A stretch of 64,000 nt of DNA from Sipunculus nudus (taxonomy: Eukaryota; Annelida; Sipuncula; Golfingiida; Sipunculidae). This document shows positions 38,401-50,400 of the stretch, in pieces (within the stretch, counting starts at the first letter, position 1; each line of letters begins with the position of its first letter). The stretch is from contig CM049313.1 of the NCBI GenBank assembly GCA_026874595.1, positions 74,520,659-74,584,658 on the forward strand. Reading direction: 5' to 3'. The notes under the pieces were generated by a model, which saw nothing but the letters and a program-made list of their open reading frames with translations, did no database searches and was not told where the DNA came from. The position numbers were made by a program, and so were the translations under genes.

Positions 38401-41400
38401 ATCCGTCGTCTGTACATTAACCCATACTATCTCGAAAATGGCAAGAGTTAGCATCACTAAATTTATGCAAAAAATTAGTCATCTAAAAAACTCTATCAGA
38501 TTTTGCTTATTTTTTGGCTAACTGCATTTTTTTAGATTTTATAGGGAAAAAGCTAAAACACCTTTAAAAAGCTTCTTCTCCGAAACTGTTCAGCCAAATT
38601 GTACAATATTTCACAGAAATGATTCCTGGAACAATCTCTCTCAAATTTGTTCTAATGGTTTAAGTTCGGTGATTTTTGGCTGAGTTACAGGAAGTTGAAC
38701 TTAGTCATCTGTCAAAAAAAGCATACTAAAATTACAATCTCAGAAACAGCTGGAGCTATCATCACCAAATTTTATGCCAATGTTGGTCACATGAGTCATA
38801 TCTGAAATTGAGGTTTTGGTGGCGCCACCTGCATTGGCCCTTCTTGTACGGGGGTCATCAGTGCCTGTATCATACTGATGGCTATAAAAAACTTCTTCTC
38901 TGAAACCATATGGCCAAATTGTTTAATATCGTACAGAAATGATCCTAGGGTAGTGCTTTCTGAAGCTTGTTCAAATGGTCTCAGTTCAGTGACTTTTGGC
39001 TGGGTTATGGGAAGCTGAATTTAGTCCGTTTAGCCCATTTTAGCTCAGTGGCTACAAATTTCTTCTCAAAAATCACTGGGCCAAATTCTTAAATCTCACA
39101 CGTTAATTATCCTTAAATGTTGATAATTCATGTTTGTTCAAATGGTTTTGGTTCAGTGATTTTTGGCTGAGTTATGGGAAGCTTAACTTAGCCATTTTGC
39201 TGTATTTTCCCATATGAGTTATAAACCTGCAAAACGTTTTTTGACTGACGCCACTGAGGCCAATTTGTTTAATTTTTTACAAGAATAATCTCCTGAATAA
39301 TTCTTATAATAATTGTCTTTTATGGTTCCAAAGAATAAATTTTGGCTGAATTGAGTCATTTACCCATATATGTTAGCTGTGTGAAGCAGGTACATTTAGC
39401 CTGGCACCAGTTTATAAGTATCCGTTACGTCATGCCTCTAGACATTTAGATTTCAGGTTATCTATGGTTTATATTGGTAAGATTGATTTTAAAAGCTTTT
39501 AAAAATTTGTAGATTTATGATTTTAGATATTACTCATGCCAGGCAATGTTTACAGTCACAGGTATACAGCTCTCTGTGGGTATATAAAGACGGCTGTACA
39601 TGGATTATAAATAATTGGTATCCATACTTAACTTAATTTAAGATTTTGCCATCAGTGAGATGTATCTGTATTATAATTTTGCATTCAATATGCATCTGTA
39701 GTAATCTTTAGCGAACCTGTGAGGTAATGCAATGGTGTGGCATTGTCTGTATGTAACCCATACTATTTCGAAAACGACTGAAGCTGGCATCATGAAATGT
39801 GACCAGTGTTGGTCACATGAGTCATATATGAAATTCAGGTATTGACACCTGCATTGATTTTTTTTTGTACGGGGGTTATTGGTCATCTGTACATTAACCC
39901 ATACTTTCTCAGGAATAGCAGGAGCTACCATCCCCAGATTTTGTGCAATAATCTGTCACATATCAAATATTGTGGGATTCAGCTAATTTTTTTGCTATCT
40001 GCATTTACTTAGATTTTATAGGGAAAAAGCTGAAAAACCTTTAAAAGTCTTCTTCTCGTAAACGGTCCAGCCAATTTGTTCAATATTTTACAGAAATGAT
40101 TCCAGAGGCAAGCCCTTTCAATTTTGTTCAAATGGTTTGCATTTGATGAATTTTGGTGGAGTTTCACTAATTTAAACAGTCATTTGGCCAAGTAAGCAAA
40201 CTGACATAGTAATCTCAGAAATGACAGAAGCTAGCATTACCAGGTATTTCGCAGTGTTTGTCACATGACTAGGTATTTGAAGTTGCAGATTTTGTTGTGC
40301 CATCCACATTTACCTGTTTTTTATAGGCAAAAACCTCATAATTTTAGCCTCTTTCAGCTTAAAATGTTTATGATGAAACTGTCAAAATGAATCATTCAGT
40401 TTTTTAAAAGAATTATCCTAGGACATGGTTCTTTCAATCATATCAATAAATTATTGTTTCAATTATAATTTCTGTAACATTTCACAAAAATTATTCTTAG
40501 GTGACCTTTGTTCCAGTTTACTTGAATGATTTTTGGCAGAATTATTGGACCTTTAACAATGAAAGAACTGCATCTTTTATTGTTCTAGATATTTTGATAA
40601 AAAGTTTATGAATATGTCAGCTTGAAAAAAAAGCATTTTAGCCAAAGTTTTTCAGTATGTGTAAACAGATTTACCAACAGGTCAAGATTGTGCCTGTATC
40701 TTTAAATAGGTTGAGAAACTGCGAACTGATTTAGATTTGGCAACAGATCAAGAGTTCATTCAGTGCTTCCAGATATAGGTCAAGAGTTCAATCAGTGCAG
40801 ACAAGCACGAGGCATGTGATCACCTCATGGGTGACATGTGAACACCTCATGGGCACCATGTGATCACCTCATGAATGTCATACCCCTCAGGGCTGCATGT
40901 GGAACCAATCTGTGAGCTTTTGCAATGTTGTGGCTACTATTTTTAGATTTGGCAACAGGCCAAAGAACAGTCTGGATCTATTTATAGCTTTGGCAGACTG
41001 CCAACTGTATGTGATTAGGCAACAGGTCAAGAGTTCACTCAGTGCAGCCAGGTATAGGTCAGGAGTTCACTCAGTGCAGTAGCATCATTCTATTTATAGC
41101 ATTGACAGACTGCCCACTGCATCAGATTTGGCACCAAAGTTCAGCCTTCATCTATTTATAGCTTTGGCAGACTGCCAACTGTGTCAGATTATGCAACAGG
41201 TCAAGAGTTCACTCAGTGCAGCTAGGTACAGGTCAAAAGTTCACTCAGTCTAGCCAGGTGCAGGTCATGAGTTCACTCAGGGCAGTAGCCTGAGCCAGCA
41301 ATTTTGTCACAGTTCACTTGGGGCAACTGCCTTTCTCACCCAAGCCTGGTCAGCCCCATGCATCAGACTCAAGGTAAGTTTGATGTATGGGCCTGATATT

Positions 41401-44400
41401 TTGACCTGTCTGATTGTCTTTGATGGCTTTCTCGTTCACAAGACAGGTGTCGCCACCAACATGGACTTTTGCACAGTGTATGTGCCTGCATGCTTATTTC
41501 TAGAGAGGAATTTTATATATCAGCCTGAAATTGGGCATATTTATACATATCAAATAGCTTTGTCGTATACAAGACTGGTGGTGCCACCTACTATAATTTT
41601 TGCACAGTGTGTGTCCCTGCTTATTTCTCAGGAGGGGTTTGATATATCAGTCTGAAATTGGGCATATGTATATATCTCTGATAGCTTTGTTGTATACAAA
41701 ACTGGTGGTGCCAGCTACAGTCATTTTTGTGTTGTGTGCACCCATTCCAGAATTTCAGCAGTGATGTTTGTGTAATTTTTTCAAAATGTTTAGTACTTGC
41801 ATTGTTCATATACATGAGAAGTGATGGTCCAGCATTGATGCATTATACCTGGTGTATTCCCAATGCACAGGTTCACATTAGGCCTGTAGGCCTGGTTTTA
41901 AGTTATATCATTATAAGTGAGACTTAAAAAATAGATTTTCTACTTAATTTCTTGAATTCATCAAAATAGCTGTCTCTCCAGCTGTCTTCCATTTCCTATT
42001 ATTTTACAAATTTTAATTTGTTTAGATATATGAAAAATATTCACATCATTCAACCAACAGTCAATTCTGCTTCATGAGTCAGAAGTCACATTTTGTTTTA
42101 GTGCTTTTGAATATGTCATCTGTAGCAATACACACTTAACCTAATAAATGTAATCATGTGCACAAAAACCTTCATAATGGCCTTGTAAGTAAATTGACCT
42201 TGCTTTAATGGTGAAACAAAGAGCCTGAATTTTATATAAAATGCATATAAACGAAATCTTGGTCAAGTTCAAAGATGGGTGACCTTGACCTACTTTTCAA
42301 GGAAATGGAGCTTAGAATAGAAAAAAACTTAGTAGCTTATATCTCAGGAACCACTGGGTTGATTGTTATGAAACATGGTATAATGGTATGCCTTGATGGT
42401 CTCTAATTCCTGTATGAGATCAGTCTTACCATACCTGCAAAGGTACTACATACCTCTCCAGTTTAAATTTATAACTAAGACATGTACAGATATACATCCA
42501 TGTGAGAACAAAGATTTCATACTTGTTACTGTTACCACCTGTAAATACTGTTCTTTTGGCTGAGGGCTTTTGTCAGCTTCTGCTGATATTCTAGTTGAAT
42601 ATTACAGAGGGCCTTGTGACCTGGTAGTTTTACGGGCTTATGAGAATTACAATATATTCTTGTGACTTGCAGCCTGTATTTTGTGTTTGCAGCATACAAT
42701 ACCAATAGAGTTTGTCAGAGCCATTCCCGTAGAGGAACAGGAGGATGAGGAATCAAAAGACAAAGAAGCCCAGACTGAGGAAGATGAGTTGAGGGAACTG
42801 CTGCGGAGGGTAGAGTACCTGGAGGCTGAGAGGAGCACGCTGATGGACCAGGTCAGTCAGCATAATCTAAAATCTGATGAATTTTCAAAGTATACATTTT
42901 CACAAGATTTAGTCAGTTTTTCAGATTCAAAACTTCTACATAAAACATCTACATACTTGAATAGATACATAGATGGGTAAATATATAAGTAAATGGATTG
43001 TTAACATTACCATCAATACTCATAATTTTGTCACTCATGTAAAGCTATTATCTTAAAAACAGCGTCCTATAAGAGCACAAAATTTCCTGACATATTTAAG
43101 CAAACAAATAAATGATCAAATAAGAAATTATATAAATTATGATAGTGGTAATGGTATTGCCTTACTTATAATTGTGGTAATATTACAAAGTAAACCAGGG
43201 AGAGTTCTCAAGGTAAATTATTCTGAATAAATGCCAAAAGGATGTTGATTGCAGGAAAAAAAACCTTTTAATAATTATATTAATGTTGTAACTTTTGTTT
43301 GTAGTACTCTATCAGTGTTTTAAAATCAGATAAAGGGTCTCCTATAAAAATACAGTATAAAGTGTGGGTAAGTACCATGTGTAAATTTTCACATAATAAG
43401 CTTACTGCAGGGTTATTTCTAATGGACAGCTGGACCTGTTGTGCATTTTATTCTTAAACAAATTCAGGAAACTAAATACATAAGATAAAAGCATGCAAAA
43501 AAATGGTCACCCATTTTGTTTTGTTTTTAGCTTCAAGAAGCCATTGTTTTGAATGAGAGTCGTGCAGAGAACACCCTTGATGAGGAGATACAAACAGACC
43601 TTACTGCTGCTGAGGCAGGTGTTATTTTATTATAATGGTCGATTGTGGATATACCTGTTTTATGTCTATACATGTTTTATGTATGAATAAACTTTTCTAT
43701 CAATTTTAAGGCCACAGAAGTCGAATAGTCTAACATTTTTGCATTATTTGATAAAATATATTTGTGCTTATAAGCACTATTAATTCTTTATATTGCATGA
43801 CATTTTTATGCCCCCGCCACAAAGTGGCCGGGGCATATAGTATTACCCATGTCCGTCCTTCCGTCCTTCCGAAATCAAACAGTTGTACGGACTTTTTTTC
43901 ACAATGCCTGCAGATATTGGCCTGATTTTTGGTGTGTGTGCAGATATAGACTAGTTACAGATCGAGTTCGCGTTTCTTCCTGGTTGACCTACTTTTGACC
44001 GTTTTACGGCTCCTAAACTTAGAAAATTTCATGAAAAATAGAAATATTCATGACAGATACACATGTACGGACTTTTTTTTGCAATGCCTGCAGATATTGG
44101 CCTGATTTTTGGTGTGTGAGCAGATATAGACCAGTTACAGATCGAGTTCGCGTTTCGTCCTGGTTGACCTACTTTTGACCGTTTTACGGCTCCTGAACAT
44201 AGAAAATTTCATGAAAAATATGAAATTTCATGACAAATACACATGTACGGACTTTTTTTCGCAGTGCCTGCAGATATTGGCCTGATTTTTGGTGTGTGGG
44301 CAGATATAAACCAGTTACAGATCGAGTTCACGTTTCGTCCCGGTTGACCTACTTTTGACCATTTTATGGCTCCTAAACTTAGAAATTTTCATGAAAAATA

Positions 44401-47400
44401 GAAATATTCATGACAGATACACATGTACGGACTTTTTTTCGCAATGCCTGCAGATATTGGCCTGATTTTTTGTGTGTGGGCAGATATAGACCAGTTACAG
44501 ATCGAGTTCGCGTTTTGTCCCGGTTGACCTACTTTTCACCGTTTTACGGCTCCTGAACATAGAAAATTTCATGAAAAATATGAAATTTCATGACAAATCC
44601 ACATGTACGGACTTTTTTCGCAATGCCTGCAGATATTGGCCTGATTTTTGGTGTGTGGGCAGATATAGACCAGTTACAGATCGAATGCGCGTTTCGTCCC
44701 GGTTGACCTACTTTTGACCATTTTACGGCTCCTGAACTTAAAAAATTTCATGAAAAATATGAAATTTCATGACAAATCCACATATGCGGACTTTTTTTCG
44801 CAATACCTGCAGATATTGGCCTCATTTTTGGTGTGTCGGCAGATATTGACCAGTTACAGATGGAGTTCGCATTTCGTCCCGGTTGACCTACTTTTGACTG
44901 TTTTACAGCTCCTGAACATAGAAAATTTCATGTAAAATATATATTTTCATGACAAATACACTTGTACAGACTTTTCTTCACAATACCTGCAGATATTGGC
45001 CTGATTTTTGATGTGTGGGCAGATATAGACCAGTTACAGATCAAGTTCACGTTTTGTCCCAGTTGACCTATTTTTGACCGTTTAACGGTGCTCTAACATA
45101 GAAAATTTCATAAAAAGGTGCACATGTATGGACTTTTTTTCCTCAATGCCTGCAGATACCACCCTGATTTTTTTTGTGTGGGCAGATAATGACAGTTACA
45201 GATCAAGTTTGCGTTTCATCCCGGTTGACCTACTTTTGATTGTTTTACGGCTCCTAAACATAGAAAATTTCATGAAAGACAGAAATTTTTATGGAAAATG
45301 CACATGTATGGACTTTTTTTCACAATGCCTGCATATCCTAGCATGATTTTTGGTGTGTTGCTTGATAATGACATGTTACAAATCGAGTTTGCATTTTGCC
45401 CTTGTTGACCTACTTTTGACCATACGACACCTCCTTAACTTAAAAAATTTTCCAAATTTTACAAATGTTTCTAATTTGCCCAAGGCGGGGGCATTCGTGT
45501 CGTTCTGTGAAGTTTTTCTTACCTGATCAAGAGATTTCATGAACATCACTTAATTAAAAATGCAAAAGATATTGCTTCGATTCATTTTCATTATCATGTT
45601 AAGTGTTTTGTTAATGATTATAAGAAATTCATATTTGTTAGTTTTTCTTTTTTTTCAACAGATAACCCAGCTGGAGGACAGTCTGTATGAGATAGCTCCA
45701 GAAGTTCCTGCCCAGCCCCCTCCTGATGCTGTCCAGGTTGTTGAGGATGCTGTTGTTGTACAGGAGGTTCTTAGTGCCCCAGAGGCTGCAAAACTACAGG
45801 AAACTGTAAATGAGCAGAATCAAAAGCTGGAGGATGCTGAAACCATTCTCAACCAACTGCAAAACGACAATGAGGAACTGAGTGCAGAAAATGAACGTTT
45901 AAGGGAAGACCTGTTGATGTTGCAGTCTTTGAGTACAACACCAGTCAAAGAACAAGCACAGAAGGTCCAGGAACCAGCAATTAAAGCAGAACAGGCACAA
46001 GCACAGCAGAGTGCTCCACCAGCACCTGATGCTAAGGATGAGCTTATAAATGAGCTGGTTGCAGAAAAGGAAAAACTAGAAAAGGAGATTGATGCAATGA
46101 AAAAGAATCATACAGCTGGGATCCAAAATATGAGTGATGAAAACAGACTACTCCAGGAAGAATGTGCAAAATTAATTGATGAGAATGAGGTGTTAAAGAA
46201 AGAAGTGGACAATTACAAACCTGATGAAGAAATGCTCCAGACACTTAACAGTGAGGTCAGCAGGCTTCAAGTAGAAAATAATGTCCTCAATGATAAGCTC
46301 AAAGAAAAAGATCAGGTCCCACATGAAGAAATACAGAAACTTCAGGAGGAAAAGGAGGCCTTTGAGAGAGATTTGCGCACAATGATTGAGCAAGAAAATA
46401 ATTTACTTGAGGAGTTGTCAAAGATACAGGAGGAGAATGACAGGCTGGCAGAGCAGGCACAGTTAAGTCAAGCACCCAGCCAAGATTTGGAAAAGGATCG
46501 GGAAAAAGTCAAATCAGGGAAGGAAGAGATAAAACCAGATGAAGCAAAACTATTGGCTGCAGAGATCAACAAGTTGAAGGAGGAAAATGACAAGCTCCTG
46601 GAAGAGATGCAGATTATTCAAGATGAAGACAGAGTGCTTGTAATTGAGTGTCAGAGACTAACTGATGAGAATGCAAAATTACAGGAGGAGGTGGTGAAAC
46701 TAAATGAAAAACCCATTGTTGTAGAGACAGTGGAGCGAGTTGAAGCAGCACCCAAACAACAGGTGCCACCTCAAAGTGATGCAGAGAAATTGCTCAACAA
46801 CCAGATCGATGTATTGGAAGAACAGGTCAAGAAACAACAGGAAGAATTACACCAACTTAAAGAAGCTGAAAAGCAGTTGCAAGAAGAATTACAAAAAGCA
46901 AAGGACCAAAAGCCAGAAAGTAAAGTGGGAGAACCAGCTCCACAAGCACAGAGTGAAAAGCCTCCAGAACACCTGAAAAGACTTGAGGAGGAGAACAAGC
47001 TTTTGAAGGATGAGCTCAAAGACTTTAAGAAGATCATCAGTGAACATGACAAAACCATAGAGGATCTTAATGCTAAAGCAAAGTCAGTCAATGAAGAAAA
47101 TAAGAAGTATGCTGATGTTGTTAAGGAAAGAGATGACTTGAAAAAACAAATAGAAGAGTTAGAAACTGACATATACAAGCAGGTGCAGGACTTGTCAGAT
47201 GCACAGAAAGCTCTTTTAGAGGATCAAGCTAAGGTAGAAGAGGAAAATCAGAAACTAGAGGATGAAAATAAAACATTAAAAGCTGCCTTAGAACAGATGC
47301 CACCAGTTTCTGTTACAGAGAAAATAGAGATTCAAAAAGCAGAAGTACAGAGAAGTGCACCGCCAACTGGAGAGCCAGATAAAGGACCCTATGAGCCTGT

Positions 47401-50400
47401 TACAGTCAAGGAAGCACAGACTGTGCAGAAGGAACCTCCAGATAGTATCCAGGCTAAAATAGAAGAATCCATTATTCCAGCCACTGCAAAAGATGTCCAA
47501 GCTGAAGTAAAGGAAATGACTGAGAGCACTATTGACAGACCTGCTTTATTAAAAGAACTTACTGATGAAAATAAAAACCTGAAAGATCAGCTGAAGAATC
47601 AGTTGACAGCAAATGAAAAGGAGATAGATGATCTTCTGGATGAAATCAACAAATTGCAAAATATCAGAGATGAGCTGGTAACTGAAAAGCTTGACCATGA
47701 TGACAAGTTAAACAAACTTAAAGAGGAAAATGCTGCACTTCATTGGCAAGTTGAAGAACTATCCAAACAAAAACCTGTTACCTCTGAAGATGCTGCATTG
47801 GCAATGGTTGCCGCTCAGCAGGAGTCTGCAGAACTGAAAGAGAAATGTGCAGCTCTTGAGAAGGAGCTTGAAAATAAGCCTGGTGACACTGAAACTATTG
47901 CTGGTTTATTGACAGAAAGAGCAAAACTAGAAGATCAAATCAAAGAAATGCAGCAGCAGCTCGAAGAAGCTAATCAAATGGAGAAACAGATTGAGGACTT
48001 GCAGCACCAAGTGGTTGATATCAAAGAGTCACAGAATTTGAAAGATCTGAGGGAAGATGAGATTGAAGATCTCATTGCAGAGATCACAAAATTAAAGGAT
48101 GAGAATGAAATGATGGGAGACCAGAATGCAATGTTGAAAAGTGACCTGGATAGGGCGCGTTATGAGTCATCCAAAAATCTGAAACAGTCTGTGGATGATG
48201 CTGCTTTCAGTGCTGCCCTGGAAGAAAATGCAATGCTGAAGCAGCGAGTAAAAGATTTAGAAAATGGAATCATAAGGGAGCCTCCAGAAGTTAAAGTAGA
48301 GGAAACCATACAGAAAGAGGATATGGCCCCTGTTTCTGCAGCACCTACACAGGCAGAGGAATCAAAAACAGAACTTCCACAGAATGTTGAAGAAAAAATC
48401 AAGCAGCTTGAGAATCATTTACAGGATGCCCGATTGCGGGAAGAGGAACTTAGTCCTCTTATTCAGCAAGTACAGGTGTTGGAAGCTCAGAAGGACTCAC
48501 TTAACAATGAAAATGATCTGCTCAAAGATGAGAATGCCAATCTACAGGAAGAGTTGCAGAATATGTTAGAAGAAGTGAAAAAGGCCCATGAGCAAGATCC
48601 AGACCAGTTGAAAAAATATACTAAAGAACTGGAAGATGATTATGATGTTCTGAGCAAGGAATATGAAAAAGTAAGAGAAGATAATACAAAACTTGATGAC
48701 CAACTGACAGATTTAATTAAAGCAAAAGAAACAGCAGACACATTAAATACCTTGCTGTCAAAAGACAAGGCCATACTTGAGGATCAGAATAAAAAATTGA
48801 ATGATGAAATGGCTAAATTGAAAGAAGAAAAAGACAAATTGGAAAAAGAGGGGAAAAGGGCAGAAGGAGAACCAGATACAGCTGCTGTTGCTGATGAGAT
48901 TGAAAAGCTTAAGCAACAGCATAAGGCAGAAATTGAAAAACTTAATGGTGAATTGCAAAAGGCAGCTGAGGAACAAATTGGAGAAAAGGAAGTAATAATT
49001 GCTCAGCTACAAGGTGAATTGGAGAAATTAGATGCCAAGGAAAAGGAAGTAGAAGACATGTACCAGGCACAACTAGAATTGCAGCAGAACCTTGAATATC
49101 TTCAGAATCAAAAGGATCTTGAGAATAAACATCTGGAAGAACAGATCGGGCGACTTAATGAGCAGTTAACTACAGCAAAGGCTACGTTAGATGACAAGAC
49201 AGCTGAAAATGCTCAGCTTCTAGATCAGCTCTCTCAGTTGCAAAATCTTGAGGAAACAAAGGATGACAGAGATGATTTGTTAGCAGCACTTGAGGAACAA
49301 CAAAAAACTGTTGACGAGTTGAAACAAGCCAGTGAAGTAGAAAAGGTTGAACTGCAGAAAGTTTCAGAGGCACTTGCTAAAACGGAAGCTGATAAGGCTG
49401 AGATTGAACAAATCTTATCAAAAATGCAAGAAGACCTCGAAAAAGACAAGCCTCAAAAACAGCAAATTGAGGAATACAAGAAGAATGAGGAAGAGATCCT
49501 GGAAGCTCTTACAAAAGCACAAGAAGAAATTGATGATCTAAAAAAGCAGGATGAGCAAAAACTACAGAAAATTAAAGATTTAGAAGATCAACACAAAAAA
49601 CTTACTGATGACCAAGAGAAAATATTACAAGATGTTGAGAGTATAGAAGCAGACCGCATTGCTAAAGAGCAAGAATGTGAGGAACTTAAAGATATTCTCT
49701 CAGCAGCAGGTCTGGCTATTGTTGCAACAGATGAGCCTGGAAAATTCAAGATTGAAAAGGTAGGTGAACCACAGCAAGAAAAGGTTGTTGTCAAGGAAGA
49801 TGCTGTACCTGTGCAAGCAGTAGAGGAACTGATCCAGCCGACTAAAGTTGAAAAGGTAAAGTCAGCACCACCAGCTTCTGTTGCAGTAAAAACAGTAGAG
49901 GAGTCAATCCAGCCAACAACTGTTGAGCAGGTACAGGCAGCCCCGCCAGTTCCAAAGGAAGGGCCACCAAGAGAATTCACTGTTGAAGAACTGCTGCAGC
50001 AAATTGAAGAGAGAGATGATGAAATAGCACTCATTATTAGAAAAATGGAGGCATTAGAAGATGAAAATAAAGAACTTGGAAACCAGATTGATGATATTGT
50101 GACTGAAAGAAAAATATTTGAAAAGCAAAATGAAGATCGTATCCAGGCAATGGCTGATGTTTTGGATGAAATGGAGGCAGACAGGACTAAGCTGGTTAAA
50201 GAAAAAGAGGATCTAGAGAAAGAAGTTGCAGGTTTGAAAGAAAAATTGCAGCAACTAGAGGCCTTACAAAAGGGAGATGCAGAAGTAGAAAAAGAAATAA
50301 ACAAGCTCAAGGAAGACCGAGATCAAAAGGATAAAGCCATTGAAGATCTGACAGGCCAGGTGTCAGCACAAGCATTTGAGATACATAACCTTCAAGATGC

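Larger units (their letters stand above)
37637..42692 (+). other. Intron 16 (5.06 kb), a mosaic of diverged repeats
   Basis: The contents include two copies of a family beginning gaacctgtgag...gcaatggtgtggc (about 38370 and 39712) and a third trace at about 40904. Repeats with ggcgccacctgcattg lie at about 38820, and a cluster of GGTCAAGAGTTCACTCAGTG units at about 40690-41300. Three palindrome-family repeats lie at about 41440-41730. Near the end, TCAGC-ttct-GCTGA followed by tattCTAG (about 42573-42594) and TT resembles a Helitron-like 3' terminus. No further exon is supported. Confidence 0.6.

Noticed and set aside
40709-40778. Exon-like VEKLRTDLDLATDQE after ctttaaatag
   Set aside because: It is part of the local GGTCAAGAGTTCA repeat cluster, hits a stop soon and has no donor in phase.
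45560-45661. Hydrophobic 34-residue N-terminal extension in frame with exon 20, resembling a signal anchor
   Set aside because: It is the translated pyrimidine tract before a strong acceptor; upstream exons join in frame at 45662.
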